Below, piece after piece: positions 49,505 through 61,163 of a stretch of DNA of 64,000 nucleotides. Origin of the DNA: Xestospongia muta (lineage: Eukaryota > Porifera > Demospongiae > Haplosclerida > Petrosiidae); the NCBI GenBank assembly GCA_963693285.1, contig OY848925.1:4132932-4196931 (forward strand), given 5' to 3'. Below the pieces are notes generated by a model. That model was not told where the DNA came from. It ran no database searches and was given only the letters and a program-made list of their open reading frames with translations. The stretch's first letter is position 1. Each line of letters begins with the position of its first letter. The translations under genes were made by a program, and so were the position numbers.

Positions 49505-49746
49505 ATATATGAATACGACCCACAAGAACGAGATTTATAGTACTTTCCATAAGCAAAGTATAGAGGACATGCCATTGACCACGAGGAATGCAATCTCGAG
49601 AATTTCGTTGATCAATAAAATGGCTACCGCTTGAAGAGAGAAACCAGTACGGTAAGAAATACATTCTATAACTGTAAAACTTTAATCATATAGATAGATA
49701 AGTATGTATTGCTTCATCAGTAAGGTACAAAAGTGCTGGTCTGTAT

Positions 49747-50900
49747 TATTTTACTTTCTCTAGTAGTGTCTTTTTAATGTCCTTGTCTCCATATTCTATG
49801 TTTTGCTCGTGTAGTCTTGTCCCCAGACCTACTCGCAAGCTAAAATAGATCTGGTCACACATGTTGACTTTTGTGTCCCCAGTTAGGAATGTGGCGCGGG
49901 TGTTGGTATGCAATGTTCGTGTGAAATATGAATATTTTCAAATGGAAGTGTTAAAGCGGATTTCATGAAGAGTAGCCATGCATTCTCTTTCACACATACT
50001 TCAATTTGATGATATTCATATTTCACACTACCTTTAATTGCATACCAACACCCGTACCACATTCCTTACTGGGGACACAAAAGTCAACTCGTGTGATCAG
50101 ACCTACTTTAGCTTGCAGTAGCGAGTAGGTCTGGGGACGAGACTAATGTTTGCCTTAACCATCTTTTAATATCATCTTTTCTGTTTGCAGTTATTGGAGG
50201 TTTGTCCTTTTGCTTATTATGGTACAAAGTATTGTCTAAAACTTTCATAGACGTAGATGGAATGTTTGGAAGTAGCTCTTGTGTAAACCATTATATAAAG
50301 TGTTCTGAGTTCATTTCGTCATGATAGTCTGCTGAGTGTGTCTTAGATCTAAAAACCAAGTCTGCATCAGGAACCCAACCTTCCACTCCACCAGCATGAA
50401 CCACAATCAATCGTTGACCTTTCCTACTTGGCACCTTCCATCCTTCTTTACCATCAACGTCTACCCAAATATGTTATTTACAGTGATGTGTGTTTACCCA
50501 TGTTTCATCAGTATAGATTATTGTCTTTTTGTCATTTCTTAGTTTACATATCGTTTGCAAGTATGTATGTCTTTGTGTAAATTCTATGAACAGTACGTTG
50601 TATTACTTTATTAAAAGAGTCTGGATTCATGCATATCCTAGATGTCGTAAATCGTTTAACAGGAGTCAGTAATTTACCTTCTCAATAAATATATTTGTTA
50701 TGAATGTTACGAACACTTCTTATTGACTCTGCTGTACGTTCTACGATTCTCTCTCTCTTATTTGAGCATCCTTTCTTTTCTCTTTCTCAAAGAATCACTT
50801 TACTTTTTCAATAACATATTTGGTTTGTGATGTCAATCTAACCCCCTTCCGAGGTTTCTTAGCTACCTTATGTATAGGCTGTGACTCTTGATTATTAGAT
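49747..50900 (-). pseudogene. Tc1/IS630-like DDE transposase relic (unit 1)
   Basis: Minus-strand frames from about 50900 down encode a basic N-terminal region, then IYTDETWVNTHHC (first D), an interrupted WVDVDGKEGWKVPS segment, VVHAGGVEGWVPDADLVF, and VLDNTLYHN (second D), then RKDDIKRW. Stops interrupt it near 50475, 50290 and elsewhere. A 334-bp MITE splits the C-terminal part, which resumes at about 49810 (YGDKDIKKTLLEKVK) and ends in TAA. It lies just upstream of the kelch gene start and may have displaced its promoter. Confidence 0.7.
49812..50145. mobile_element. 334-bp MITE with long inverted ends, nested in the transposase relic
   Basis: The left end TAGTCTTGTCCCCAGACC and the right end, its near reverse complement (GGTCTGGGGACGAGACTA), begin inverted repeats of roughly 130-150 bp each. 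They share internal stretches such as GTTGACTTTTGTGTCCCC and its complement. TA at both borders fits a Tc1/mariner target duplication. There is no coding frame. Confidence 0.85.
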
Positions 50901-51049
50901 TAAGATGAGCTGTTTCCTTGATCCTTTGCTAGATAAAGGCAGTAAACGTTCCACATTTCAGAGCTTTTCGTTGTCATTGAAATGATCATATACTGTATAC
51001 ATTTGAGGTCTATCTTGATAGATGGCTGTCTTTTGTTCTGTTTTTTCTA

Positions 51050-51185
51050 GAGCAATTGCTTCATATCAATCTCTTCATATTAACAGTTGTTAACTCTTAT
51101 CAACCAATGTGTCTACAAAGTCTGATGCACTATTTGTAACTGCTACATCTATTGCAGTTGCTATGGTAACACTCAACTTCGCAAT
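51050..51185 (-). pseudogene. FzL exon 10 tail relic, minus strand (unit 1)
   Basis: Matches the end of exon 10 in FzL-H and FzL-I (ACAAAGTCTGATGCACT and a TTGCAGTTGCTATGGTAAC segment). Nothing else of the gene remains. Confidence 0.6.
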
Positions 51186-52329
51186 ATTCTTGGGCATATG
51201 CACAGCAAGTTCAAAACAACCATTACATTGGTAAAAAGACACAAGAGACACAGCCAAAACTAAATAAATATCAGATGAGAATTCACAAGATAAACTTTAT
51301 TTTCTAAGTACAGGATAACATGCAGTTAGAAGAAGGAGTCAAGCATAGGTCCTGAAATATTAATGAATATGATTGCAATAGTGAAGGAACAATTAACAGC
51401 AGACCAGTCCAAAACTATTATCTCTCTTTGTATGGACCTGTATATGCATCAATAAATAATATTAGTTTTGTATACAGAATCATTTTTACTATATACAGCA
51501 CCAAAAATGACTGCATTGTTAGAATGACTAAGTGAAAACTACCAAACAAGAGTATATTATTGATAATACTAGTGCCACAACAGAGAATGCTACTAATACA
51601 GAATGTTCGATAGTTCTATAGTTAATATTACCATCATCATGCCAAACTGTCCTACCTCATTTTATTTTTGAAGCATTTATTATACTATATAACAGATTAT
51701 CAAGATATGACAATAACAACTAGCCACTATAGGACACATATATAGAAAATGGAAATAGAAAACTGTAGCCATGTTTCCCAATATCCATCTAATCCATCAA
51801 AAAGCATACCTTAATACTAAAGTTTTAAACTGATCTGAATATGAACTGACTAATTATAATAACATTTCCAGAGCAAGGGAAAAAGACTGATTTATTGAGT
51901 TTTATAATGTTCATAACACAGAAATCTATTATAGTACATACTATTGGCACAGTTTAAATTCAGTGTTACAAACACATTCATAACATGATCTAATGATCAT
52001 GTCTGATAGACAATCTAAGAACCCACCTTTCAAAATCAGAGACTTTGAAAATGGAAAGGATTGTAATATACTCAGAATGTAGCAGTACATTGTGAAACAT
52101 ATGATACCAATTGTATTGCTTTATAAAGAAAGGATTTACATTGAGTACTTGTCTTGTCACTACCAGTTGAACTAAAATGTCCTAAGCTAGGAGATTATAA
52201 TACAGATAATGAAGGCACATAGACTTGAACTACCAAAATGCCCTACTGTAATTAATAATATATTAAATTATTGGTCTATATAACAATTATATAACAAAAT
52301 TAAAGAGTTATTTATCATTACATATTTAG
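51186..52329. other. No gene seen upstream of FzL-D1
   Basis: I searched this stretch for exons 1-4 of the receptor (anchor, 21-nt exon, FLCQYYFP-type CRD) and found none. The same holds for the copy at 57722-58865. Confidence 0.55.
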
Positions 52330-53782
52330 ATAATGGAAATATGTCTTCACTAAATCATGAACAAAGTCCTATTCTTCAAAACATAACATGCAGAGAAGAT
52401 TTTAATAAAATCAATTATACATGTGAACCTCGATGTGACAGATTTATTCAAACAAGTCATACTGGAAGTCAAATATATATTTACACAGAGCTGATATCGT
52501 CTTGTCTTGCAATCTTAATTTGTATACCAATTGTAGCACTATTGATCAAGAATTATAAAAAAATGTCAGTTATTTATAATAATTCATACTTATATTTAAA
52601 TATATGTTTAATTATTATGTAGGCTTAGATTTCCCTCTGTTCTGATATTGTTTGAAGTTATAGATTGTGCTATAATAGGTAATACATTAGCTTGTAATGA
52701 TGATGTAACCATTATATATATATATGTATTGCATCTATAGCAATCATGGTGATTGTCATTTCAATTGACAGAAATAATTTACTCTGCAGTTCAACAAGTC
52801 TTATTGATAGTCTCAATAATCCAACACCATTTTGTACACTATCAGGTTTAACAAATATTATTTCAAATCACACACTAAATACTATTTTATAGGTGCTCTT
52901 TTTCAATATGTTATTGTCAATATGGTACTCTGGTGGTTCTTTGATGTAACTATGTTCTTTTACAAAGTTGTCCTTCCTTTTCATGCCAATCAAACAGAAA
53001 AAATGGGAAGACATAAATATATTTTTGCTGTTGTACTGTGTCTGGGTATGTATGACTCTACTAATACAATTATGACCATACTTTTTATACTACAGCTCTG
53101 CTTATACCATTACCAGCTGTCATAGTGTCTCTGTCTGTCAAAGACTATCATTATAAACAACACAGGTTCCCACCAACTCTTTGTATCAGTAATGGAGCCA
53201 TGTGGTTCTATTCTGTTACATTCATTGTTGATATACTTGTTGCTATTGGAACTTACCTACTCTTTGTCATCTTTTGGATTATTCATCAGGTAATGTAATT
53301 ATTTATGAATTTTATAACTATATATATAATATGTAGAAACCACTTTTTCTTTCGAGGTCTAACAATAAGAAGAAAAGACAACTGAGTACAGCAGAGAAAA
53401 AATACTTATTTCAATGTGTTCATTCATTGCCTTTGCTGTATTTACTTTAGTACATACTGGGTATGTCACAGCTACAGCTGACAAATTTACTGCTGCACTA
53501 ACAGATTATTTCAAATGTGAAGCTTTAGGACATGTTCCTGGAAAATGTAGTAGATCCAAGTTTGAACAGTATCTTACTCCATTAATGAGTGCAATTGCAT
53601 ACACTCTTATGGGACTTATTCCACTCAGTTTTCTAAATTATGTTTTGAAATGGAGGTCAATCAAAGAGGTAACAGTTAAATCAATTCATCTACTATCTAC
53701 TATAAGAACCACATCTAAAGTTTCATCATTAAATAAGATGAGCAGTATCAGTCAAACTAAATGTGTCACTACAACAATTTAA
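52330..53782 (+). pseudogene. FzL-D1, CRD-less receptor with frameshifted last exon
   Basis: Exons 52330-52564, 52623-52678, 52741-52845, 52893-53045, 53096-53289 and 53337-53782 correspond to FzL exons 5-10. Exon 5 length matches FzL-F. Linker, TM1-TM5 and splice sites are sound. Exons 1-4 (anchor and CRD) are absent. In the last exon a six-A run (53397-53402) replaces seven A, so the normal frame stops at TAG 53448-53450 within TM6. Beyond it the receptor frame remains open to 53782 with a long S/T-rich tail. The clean remainder suggests recent loss or an unusual expression mode. A short receptor starting within exon 5 is conceivable but unsupported. Confidence 0.7.
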
Positions 53783-54627
53783 ACAACTATTCATGTGTAA
53801 TACCACTACATTATGTGGTATTGATAACTCTTATGTATGGGTTTGCATACTATTAATTAAGTAATACATTTGTGTAATTATAACAAGAACATAATATATA
53901 TTCAGTTTCATGTTTTACATACTTTTAGAATTACTTGTTTAGTCATGTATCAATTTATATATTCACATTTTATGTAGTGTATAAAAATTGGAGTTCTACT
54001 TTCAACTATATAATAATTAACACAATAGTACACATCAACTCGAATATATAAATATAAACTGATTTGTGTATCATAAAAATACAAAACTGTGATCTATGGT
54101 ATTTGTTTGAATGTTCAAAGGATGTTTGTTTCATAAATGTTACAAAACTATCAGCCAGTTCTGTGACTAATAGTATGAACTATCCAAACAGTTTATAATA
54201 AAAATCAGATTTGCTTGTCAATGTTTATAAAGCATTATAGTCTAGTTTTTGAAACACTAACATAAAAAGCAATATACATAATATGACTGCATATTATGTA
54301 GGGGCTTATTGGATGCCTGCCACGTGTATACAGGTGATAAAATTTACGAGATTGTGAATATTTAAAACTAAAGGAATTATTCAAAATATAATACACACCC
54401 CAGCTATAGTGACAAGCAATGATATGTCAGGAGGCTTTGTTTGTCAAGGTAGTGAACAGTAGTAGCATTCAATGTTTTTAATATTATAAATGACAGGAAC
54501 CAGTACAACTCTAACAAATCTGTTTTATAGAAATAAATGAAGAGGGTCATAAATGTGATAAAATGCTGCAATAAATATATCAGATATTCAGATTATACAA
54601 TGTTTATTCATGATTGAAAATAATAAG
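53783..54627 (+). repeat. FzL-D1 3' flank
   Basis: No gene. Part of it (about 53970-54530) is duplicated at 14105-14680. A hairpin-like CCACTACATTATGTGG stretch lies near 53810. Confidence 0.5.
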
Positions 54628-56040
54628 TTAAGTGTCTGAGTGGGCAATACATTGAGGTGGACCCAAACATCGAATTACATTATCCAACCAAAGAGAAGGA
54701 CCGTTTAAACGGATTTCAACCCAGCATGGAGTGCTAGTGATGTCATGCCGACGATAATCAGCTCCCCAACCCTTGACAAAACTAACCCTAATGATACAGA
54801 GACGATAAAGTCGATAAATATCTTCACATTGTAAACGAACAGCTTCTTCTAGACAATCAGCAAAGTCTTTATAATCAAACAAATCCAAGTAAGATCCAGG
54901 AATAACTTTAGTCACTGTCACAGGACAATAACCATTACGAACATTACTACTGGGTGACTGAACAAAAATGCTGTAATCACTCAAACATTCAACATAGACA
55001 TTGCTGCCTGTTTTAAATACACGAAGGCCCTTTCCAATGTAGCGTCGAGTCTTTATGGTTACTTCGTCACGGTTGGTATTGGAAAAACGGCCAATGCAAT
55101 ATTGGTCTTTAGAAATTGGAGAAGTATATCCATCAACAGTGAATATTGAGTTAGTGGCATTAAAAGTGTCACCAATTTGAGTGTTTAGTTCATAATAATG
55201 AACGAAACACCAAACTGCAGGCTCAGAAACTGGTGAATAGTTTACTAAAATGAAAATTGGAAATTAAAAGGCAATAAAAAAGAGCTTACTAGGTGATGGT
55301 ACTTCTAGCTTTTTATACTGAGCACCAGGTTGTGGAGAAATAGGAGCTGCTCCAAATCCACCAACTATCAGTAGATAATCATCTTTTTCAATCTGAACAT
55401 GTATCATCTCACAGGACGACTTTTTCATTGGGCCCTCATTTGAATTATGTGAGAACATTTCATGCCATCTGAGTGAGTCTATTCTTAATGAGTTAAGACT
55501 ATTATGACGACACTCCCCGTGGTTACAGTGCCCCCCAAAGTAGTAGATCTTGTTACCAATAACAGTAGAGGCGTAGCTCCAGACACCCAGTGGAGGTTTC
55601 CCATACGTAGGTCGTTGTTCCCACCTACCCGTTGGTAAATGGAATAACTCAATAACAGAAGTCATCCTCCTTTTGATTTCATTATCATGTACATTAGGGA
55701 GACCATCTATGTTACCACCCCACATGTAGAGGTAGTTACCAACTATATGTGTGGAGTGATGGCACCTCTTTGTAGGAACATAACCTATAGTACATGATCA
55801 TGACACACACTCACACATAATACCTACTACTATAGTTAACCACACCTGATCTTTGTGTAGCCATTTCAGTTTTTCAATCTGGACACGCAAATAATTTTGA
55901 CCAAACGCCCTCCTTTGATCTAAAGTCTGTTCGCATTCACCTTGCCGGTAGAAATTGTCATAACTTTCTAATAACTCGTTCAAATTCAAAATTTCAAAGT
56001 CATGTGGTCTCCTGACGACCATCCGGTGCTTTGATGTCAT
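54628..56040 (-). CDS. Predicted kelch-SMAD MH2 chimeric gene (3 exons, 442 aa)
   Basis: Exons 56040-55824, 55784-55290 and 55244-54628 give 442 codons plus stop. Exon 1 and most of exon 2 are the kelch gene 5' exons (N-terminal helix-rich part and first kelch repeats, residues about 1-231). At 55310/55309, inside exon 2, kelch sequence (GAQYKK) passes straight into the 3' end of a SMAD linker exon (LEVPSP), whose GTAAGC donor is used. The last exon is a whole MH2 domain: conserved W kept, VHYYELN, TRRYIGKGLRV, ECLSDYSIFVQS, SFVKGWGADYRR and TSTPCW. It should be driven by a duplicated kelch promoter. Known MH2 role: SMAD trimer formation, receptor and cofactor binding. DNA binding by MH1 is missing. 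Expression is not shown. Confidence 0.75.
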
Positions 56041-56282
56041 ATATATGAATACGACCCACAAGAACGAGATTTATAGTACTTTCCATAAGCAAAGTATAGA
56101 GGACATGCCATTGACCACGAGGAATGCAATCTCGAGAATTTCGTTGATCAATAAAATGGCTACCGCTTGAAGAGAGAAACCAGTACGGTAAGAAATACAT
56201 TCTATAACTGTAAAACTTTAATCATATAGATAGATAAGTATGTATTGCTTCATCAGTAAGGTACAAAAGTGCTGGTCTGTAT

Positions 56283-57436
56283 TATTTTACTTTCTCTAGT
56301 AGTGTCTTTTTAATGTCCTTGTCTCCATATTCTATGTTTTGCTCGTGTAGTCTTGTCCCCAGACCTACTCGCAAGCTAAAATAGATCTGGTCACACATGT
56401 TGACTTTTGTGTCCCCAGTTAGGAATGTGGCGCGGGTGTTGGTATGCAATGTTCGTGTGAAATATGAATATTTTCAAATGGAAGTGTTAAAGCGGATTTC
56501 ATGAAGAGTAGCCATGCATTCTCTTTCACACATACTTCAATTTGATGATATTCATATTTCACACTACCTTTAATTGCATACCAACACCCGTACCACATTC
56601 CTTACTGGGGACACAAAAGTCAACTCGTGTGATCAGACCTACTTTAGCTTGCAGTAGCGAGTAGGTCTGGGGACGAGACTAATGTTTGCCTTAACCATCT
56701 TTTAATATCATCTTTTCTGTTTGCAGTTATTGGAGGTTTGTCCTTTTGCTTATTATGGTACAAAGTATTGTCTAAAACTTTCATAGACGTAGATGGAATG
56801 TTTGGAAGTAGCTCTTGTGTAAACCATTATATAAAGTGTTCTGAGTTCATTTCGTCATGATAGTCTGCTGAGTGTGTCTTAGATCTAAAAACCAAGTCTG
56901 CATCAGGAACCCAACCTTCCACTCCACCAGCATGAACCACAATCAATCGTTGACCTTTCCTACTTGGCACCTTCCATCCTTCTTTACCATCAACGTCTAC
57001 CCAAATATGTTATTTACAGTGATGTGTGTTTACCCATGTTTCATCAGTATAGATTATTGTCTTTTTGTCATTTCTTAGTTTACATATCGTTTGCAAGTAT
57101 GTATGTCTTTGTGTAAATTCTATGAACAGTACGTTGTATTACTTTATTAAAAGAGTCTGGATTCATGCATATCCTAGATGTCGTAAATCGTTTAACAGGA
57201 GTCAGTAATTTACCTTCTCAATAAATATATTTGTTATGAATGTTACGAACACTTCTTATTGACTCTGCTGTACGTTCTACGATTCTCTCTCTCTTATTTG
57301 AGCATCCTTTCTTTTCTCTTTCTCAAAGAATCACTTTACTTTTTCAATAACATATTTGGTTTGTGATGTCAATCTAACCCCCTTCCGAGGTTTCTTAGCT
57401 ACCTTATGTATAGGCTGTGACTCTTGATTATTAGAT
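56283..57436 (-). pseudogene. Tc1/IS630-like transposase relic (unit 2)
   Basis: Copy of 49747-50900 with the same stops and the same nested MITE. It lies upstream of the chimeric gene. Confidence 0.7.
56348..56681. mobile_element. 334-bp MITE (unit 2)
   Basis: Copy of 49812-50145, present because the whole segment was duplicated rather than by a second insertion. Confidence 0.85.
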
Positions 57437-57585
57437 TAAGATGAGCTGTTTCCTTGATCCTTTGCTAGATAAAGGCAGTAAACGTTCCACATTTCAGAGC
57501 TTTTCGTTGTCATTGAAATGATCATATACTGTATACATTTGAGGTCTATCTTGATAGATGGCTGTCTTTTGTTCTGTTTTTTCTA

Positions 57586-57721
57586 GAGCAATTGCTTCAT
57601 ATCAATCTCTTCATATTAACAGTTGTTAACTCTTATCAACCAATGTGTCTACAAAGTCTGATGCACTATTTGTAACTGCTACATCTATTGCAGTTGCTAT
57701 GGTAACACTCAACTTCGCAAT
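57586..57721 (-). pseudogene. FzL exon 10 tail relic (unit 2)
   Basis: Copy of 51050-51185. Confidence 0.6.
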
Positions 57722-58865
57722 ATTCTTGGGCATATGCACAGCAAGTTCAAAACAACCATTACATTGGTAAAAAGACACAAGAGACACAGCCAAAACTAAA
57801 TAAATATCAGATGAGAATTCACAAGATAAACTTTATTTTCTAAGTACAGGATAACATGCAGTTAGAAGAAGGAGTCAAGCATAGGTCCTGAAATATTAAT
57901 GAATATGATTGCAATAGTGAAGGAACAATTAACAGCAGACCAGTCCAAAACTATTATCTCTCTTTGTATGGACCTGTATATGCATCAATAAATAATATTA
58001 GTTTTGTATACAGAATCATTTTTACTATATACAGCACCAAAAATGACTGCATTGTTAGAATGACTAAGTGAAAACTACCAAACAAGAGTATATTATTGAT
58101 AATACTAGTGCCACAACAGAGAATGCTACTAATACAGAATGTTCGATAGTTCTATAGTTAATATTACCATCATCATGCCAAACTGTCCTACCTCATTTTA
58201 TTTTTGAAGCATTTATTATACTATATAACAGATTATCAAGATATGACAATAACAACTAGCCACTATAGGACACATATATAGAAAATGGAAATAGAAAACT
58301 GTAGCCATGTTTCCCAATATCCATCTAATCCATCAAAAAGCATACCTTAATACTAAAGTTTTAAACTGATCTGAATATGAACTGACTAATTATAATAACA
58401 TTTCCAGAGCAAGGGAAAAAGACTGATTTATTGAGTTTTATAATGTTCATAACACAGAAATCTATTATAGTACATACTATTGGCACAGTTTAAATTCAGT
58501 GTTACAAACACATTCATAACATGATCTAATGATCATGTCTGATAGACAATCTAAGAACCCACCTTTCAAAATCAGAGACTTTGAAAATGGAAAGGATTGT
58601 AATATACTCAGAATGTAGCAGTACATTGTGAAACATATGATACCAATTGTATTGCTTTATAAAGAAAGGATTTACATTGAGTACTTGTCTTGTCACTACC
58701 AGTTGAACTAAAATGTCCTAAGCTAGGAGATTATAATACAGATAATGAAGGCACATAGACTTGAACTACCAAAATGCCCTACTGTAATTAATAATATATT
58801 AAATTATTGGTCTATATAACAATTATATAACAAAATTAAAGAGTTATTTATCATTACATATTTAG
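57722..58865. other. No gene seen upstream of FzL-D2
   Basis: Copy of 51186-52329. No receptor exons 1-4. Confidence 0.55.
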
Positions 58866-60318
58866 ATAATGGAAATATGCCTTCACTAAATCATGAACAA
58901 AGTCCTATTCTTCAAAACATAACATGCAGAGAAGATTTTAATAAAATCAATTATACATGTGAACCTCGATGTGACAGATTTATTCAAACAAGTCATACTG
59001 GAAGTCAAATATATATTTACACAGAGCTGATATCGTCTTGTCTTGCAATCTTAATTTGTATACCAATTGTAGCACTATTGATCAAGAATTATAAAAAAAT
59101 GTCAGTTATTTATAATAATTCATACTTATATTTAAATATATGTTTAATTATTATGTAGGCTTAGATTTCCCTCTGTTCTGATATTGTTTGAAGTTATAGA
59201 TTGTGCTATAATAGGTAATACATTAGCTTGTAATGATGATGTAACCATTATATATATATATGTATTGCATCTATAGCAATCATGGTGATTGTCATTTCAA
59301 TTGACAGAAATAATTTACTCTGCAGTTCAACAAGTCTTATTGATAGTCTCAATAATCCAACACCATTTTGTACACTATCAGGTTTAACAAATATTATTTC
59401 AAATCACACACTAAATACTATTTTATAGGTGCTCTTTTTCAATATGTTATTGTCAATATGGTACTCTGGTGGTTCTTTGATGTAACTATGTTCTTTTACA
59501 AAGTTGTCCTTCCTTTTCATGCCAATCAAACAGAAAAAATGGGAAGACATAAATATATTTTTGCTGTTGTACTGTGTCTGGGTATGTATGACTCTACTAA
59601 TACAATTATGACCATACTTTTTATACTACAGCTCTGCTTATACCATTACCAGCTGTCATAGTGTCTCTGTCTGTCAAAGACTATCATTATAAACAACACA
59701 GGTTCCCACCAACTCTTTGTATCAGTAATGGAGCCATGTGGTTCTATTCTGTTACATTCATTGTTGATATACTTGTTGCTATTGGAACTTACCTACTCTT
59801 TGTCATCTTTTGGATTATTCATCAGGTAATGTAATTATTTATGAATTTTATAACTATATATATAATATGTAGAAACCACTTTTTCTTTCGAGGTCTAACA
59901 ATAAGAAGAAAAGACAACTGAGTACAGCAGAGAAAAAATACTTATTTCAATGTGTTCATTCATTGCCTTTGCTGTATTTACTTTAGTACATACTGGGTAT
60001 GTCACAGCTACAGCTGACAAATTTACTGCTGCACTAACAGATTATTTCAAATGTGAAGCTTTAGGACATGTTCCTGGAAAATGTAGTAGATCCAAGTTTG
60101 AACAGTATCTTACTCCATTAATGAGTGCAATTGCATACACTCTTATGGGACTTATTCCACTCAGTTTTCTAAATTATGTTTTGAAATGGAGGTCAATCAA
60201 AGAGGTAACAGTTAAATCAATTCATCTACTATCTACTATAAGAACCACATCTAAAGTTTCATCATTAAATAAGATGAGCAGTATCAGTCAAACTAAATGT
60301 GTCACTACAACAATTTAA
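58866..60318 (+). pseudogene. FzL-D2, tandem copy of FzL-D1
   Basis: Exons lie 6,536 bp to the right of those of FzL-D1 (58866-59100, 59159-59214, 59277-59381, 59429-59581, 59632-59825 and 59873-60318), with the same six-A frameshift at 59933-59938. One base differs in exon 5 (58880 C against 52344 T), changing Ser to Pro near the start of the linker. No CRD exons. Confidence 0.7.
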
Positions 60319-61163
60319 ACAACTATTCATGTGTAATACCACTACATTATGTGGTATTGATAACTCTTATGTATGGGTTTGCATACTATTAATTAAGTAA
60401 TACATTTGTGTAATTATAACAAGAACATAATATATATTCAGTTTCATGTTTTACATACTTTTAGAATTACTTGTTTAGTCATGTATCAATTTATATATTC
60501 ACATTTTATGTAGTGTATAAAAATTGGAGTTCTACTTTCAACTATATAATAATTAACACAATAGTACACATCAACTCGAATATATAAATATAAACTGATT
60601 TGTGTATCATAAAAATACAAAACTGTGATCTATGGTATTTGTTTGAATGTTCAAAGGATGTTTGTTTCATAAATGTTACAAAACTATCAGCCAGTTCTGT
60701 GACTAATAGTATGAACTATCCAAACAGTTTATAATAAAAATCAGATTTGCTTGTCAATGTTTATAAAGCATTATAGTCTAGTTTTTGAAACACTAACATA
60801 AAAAGCAATATACATAATATGACTGCATATTATGTAGGGGCTTATTGGATGCCTGCCACGTGTATACAGGTGATAAAATTTACGAGATTGTGAATATTTA
60901 AAACTAAAGGAATTATTCAAAATATAATACACACCCCAGCTATAGTGACAAGCAATGATATGTCAGGAGGCTTTGTTTGTCAAGGTAGTGAACAGTAGTA
61001 GCATTCAATGTTTTTAATATTATAAATGACAGGAACCAGTACAACTCTAACAAATCTGTTTTATAGAAATAAATGAAGAGGGTCATAAATGTGATAAAAT
61101 GCTGCAATAAATATATCAGATATTCAGATTATACAATGTTTATTCATGATTGAAAATAATAAG
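60319..61163 (+). repeat. FzL-D2 3' flank
   Basis: Copy of 53783-54627. No gene. It separates FzL-D2 from the convergent 3' end of SMAD. Confidence 0.5.

Larger units (their letters stand above)
48774..55309. repeat. Tandem duplication, unit 1 (6,536 bp)
   Basis: Every landmark here recurs exactly 6,536 bp to the right. The left border lies inside exon 2 of the kelch-kinase gene (TTTTTATACTGAGCACC). The unit holds the kelch 5' exons, a transposase relic with MITE, FzL-D1 and the last SMAD exons. I saw only two base differences from unit 2 (52344 T/C and 55211 C/T); the comparison was by eye, so others may exist. Confidence 0.92.

Noticed and set aside
49464..49664. 66-codon minus-strand frame overlapping the kelch first exon
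   Set aside because: It lies in another frame, does not connect to the kelch exons, and recurs only because of the tandem duplication.
50336..50542. Plus-strand open frame in each tandem unit
   Set aside because: It is the antisense of the transposase relic, whose minus-strand reading has clear DDE motifs.
53397..53402. Programmed minus-one ribosomal frameshifting at the A run as the main explanation
   Set aside because: The codons GAG-AAA-AAA do not form the canonical X-XXY-YYZ heptamer, and FzL-D also lacks its CRD exons, so decay is simpler. Kept only as a test in the findings.
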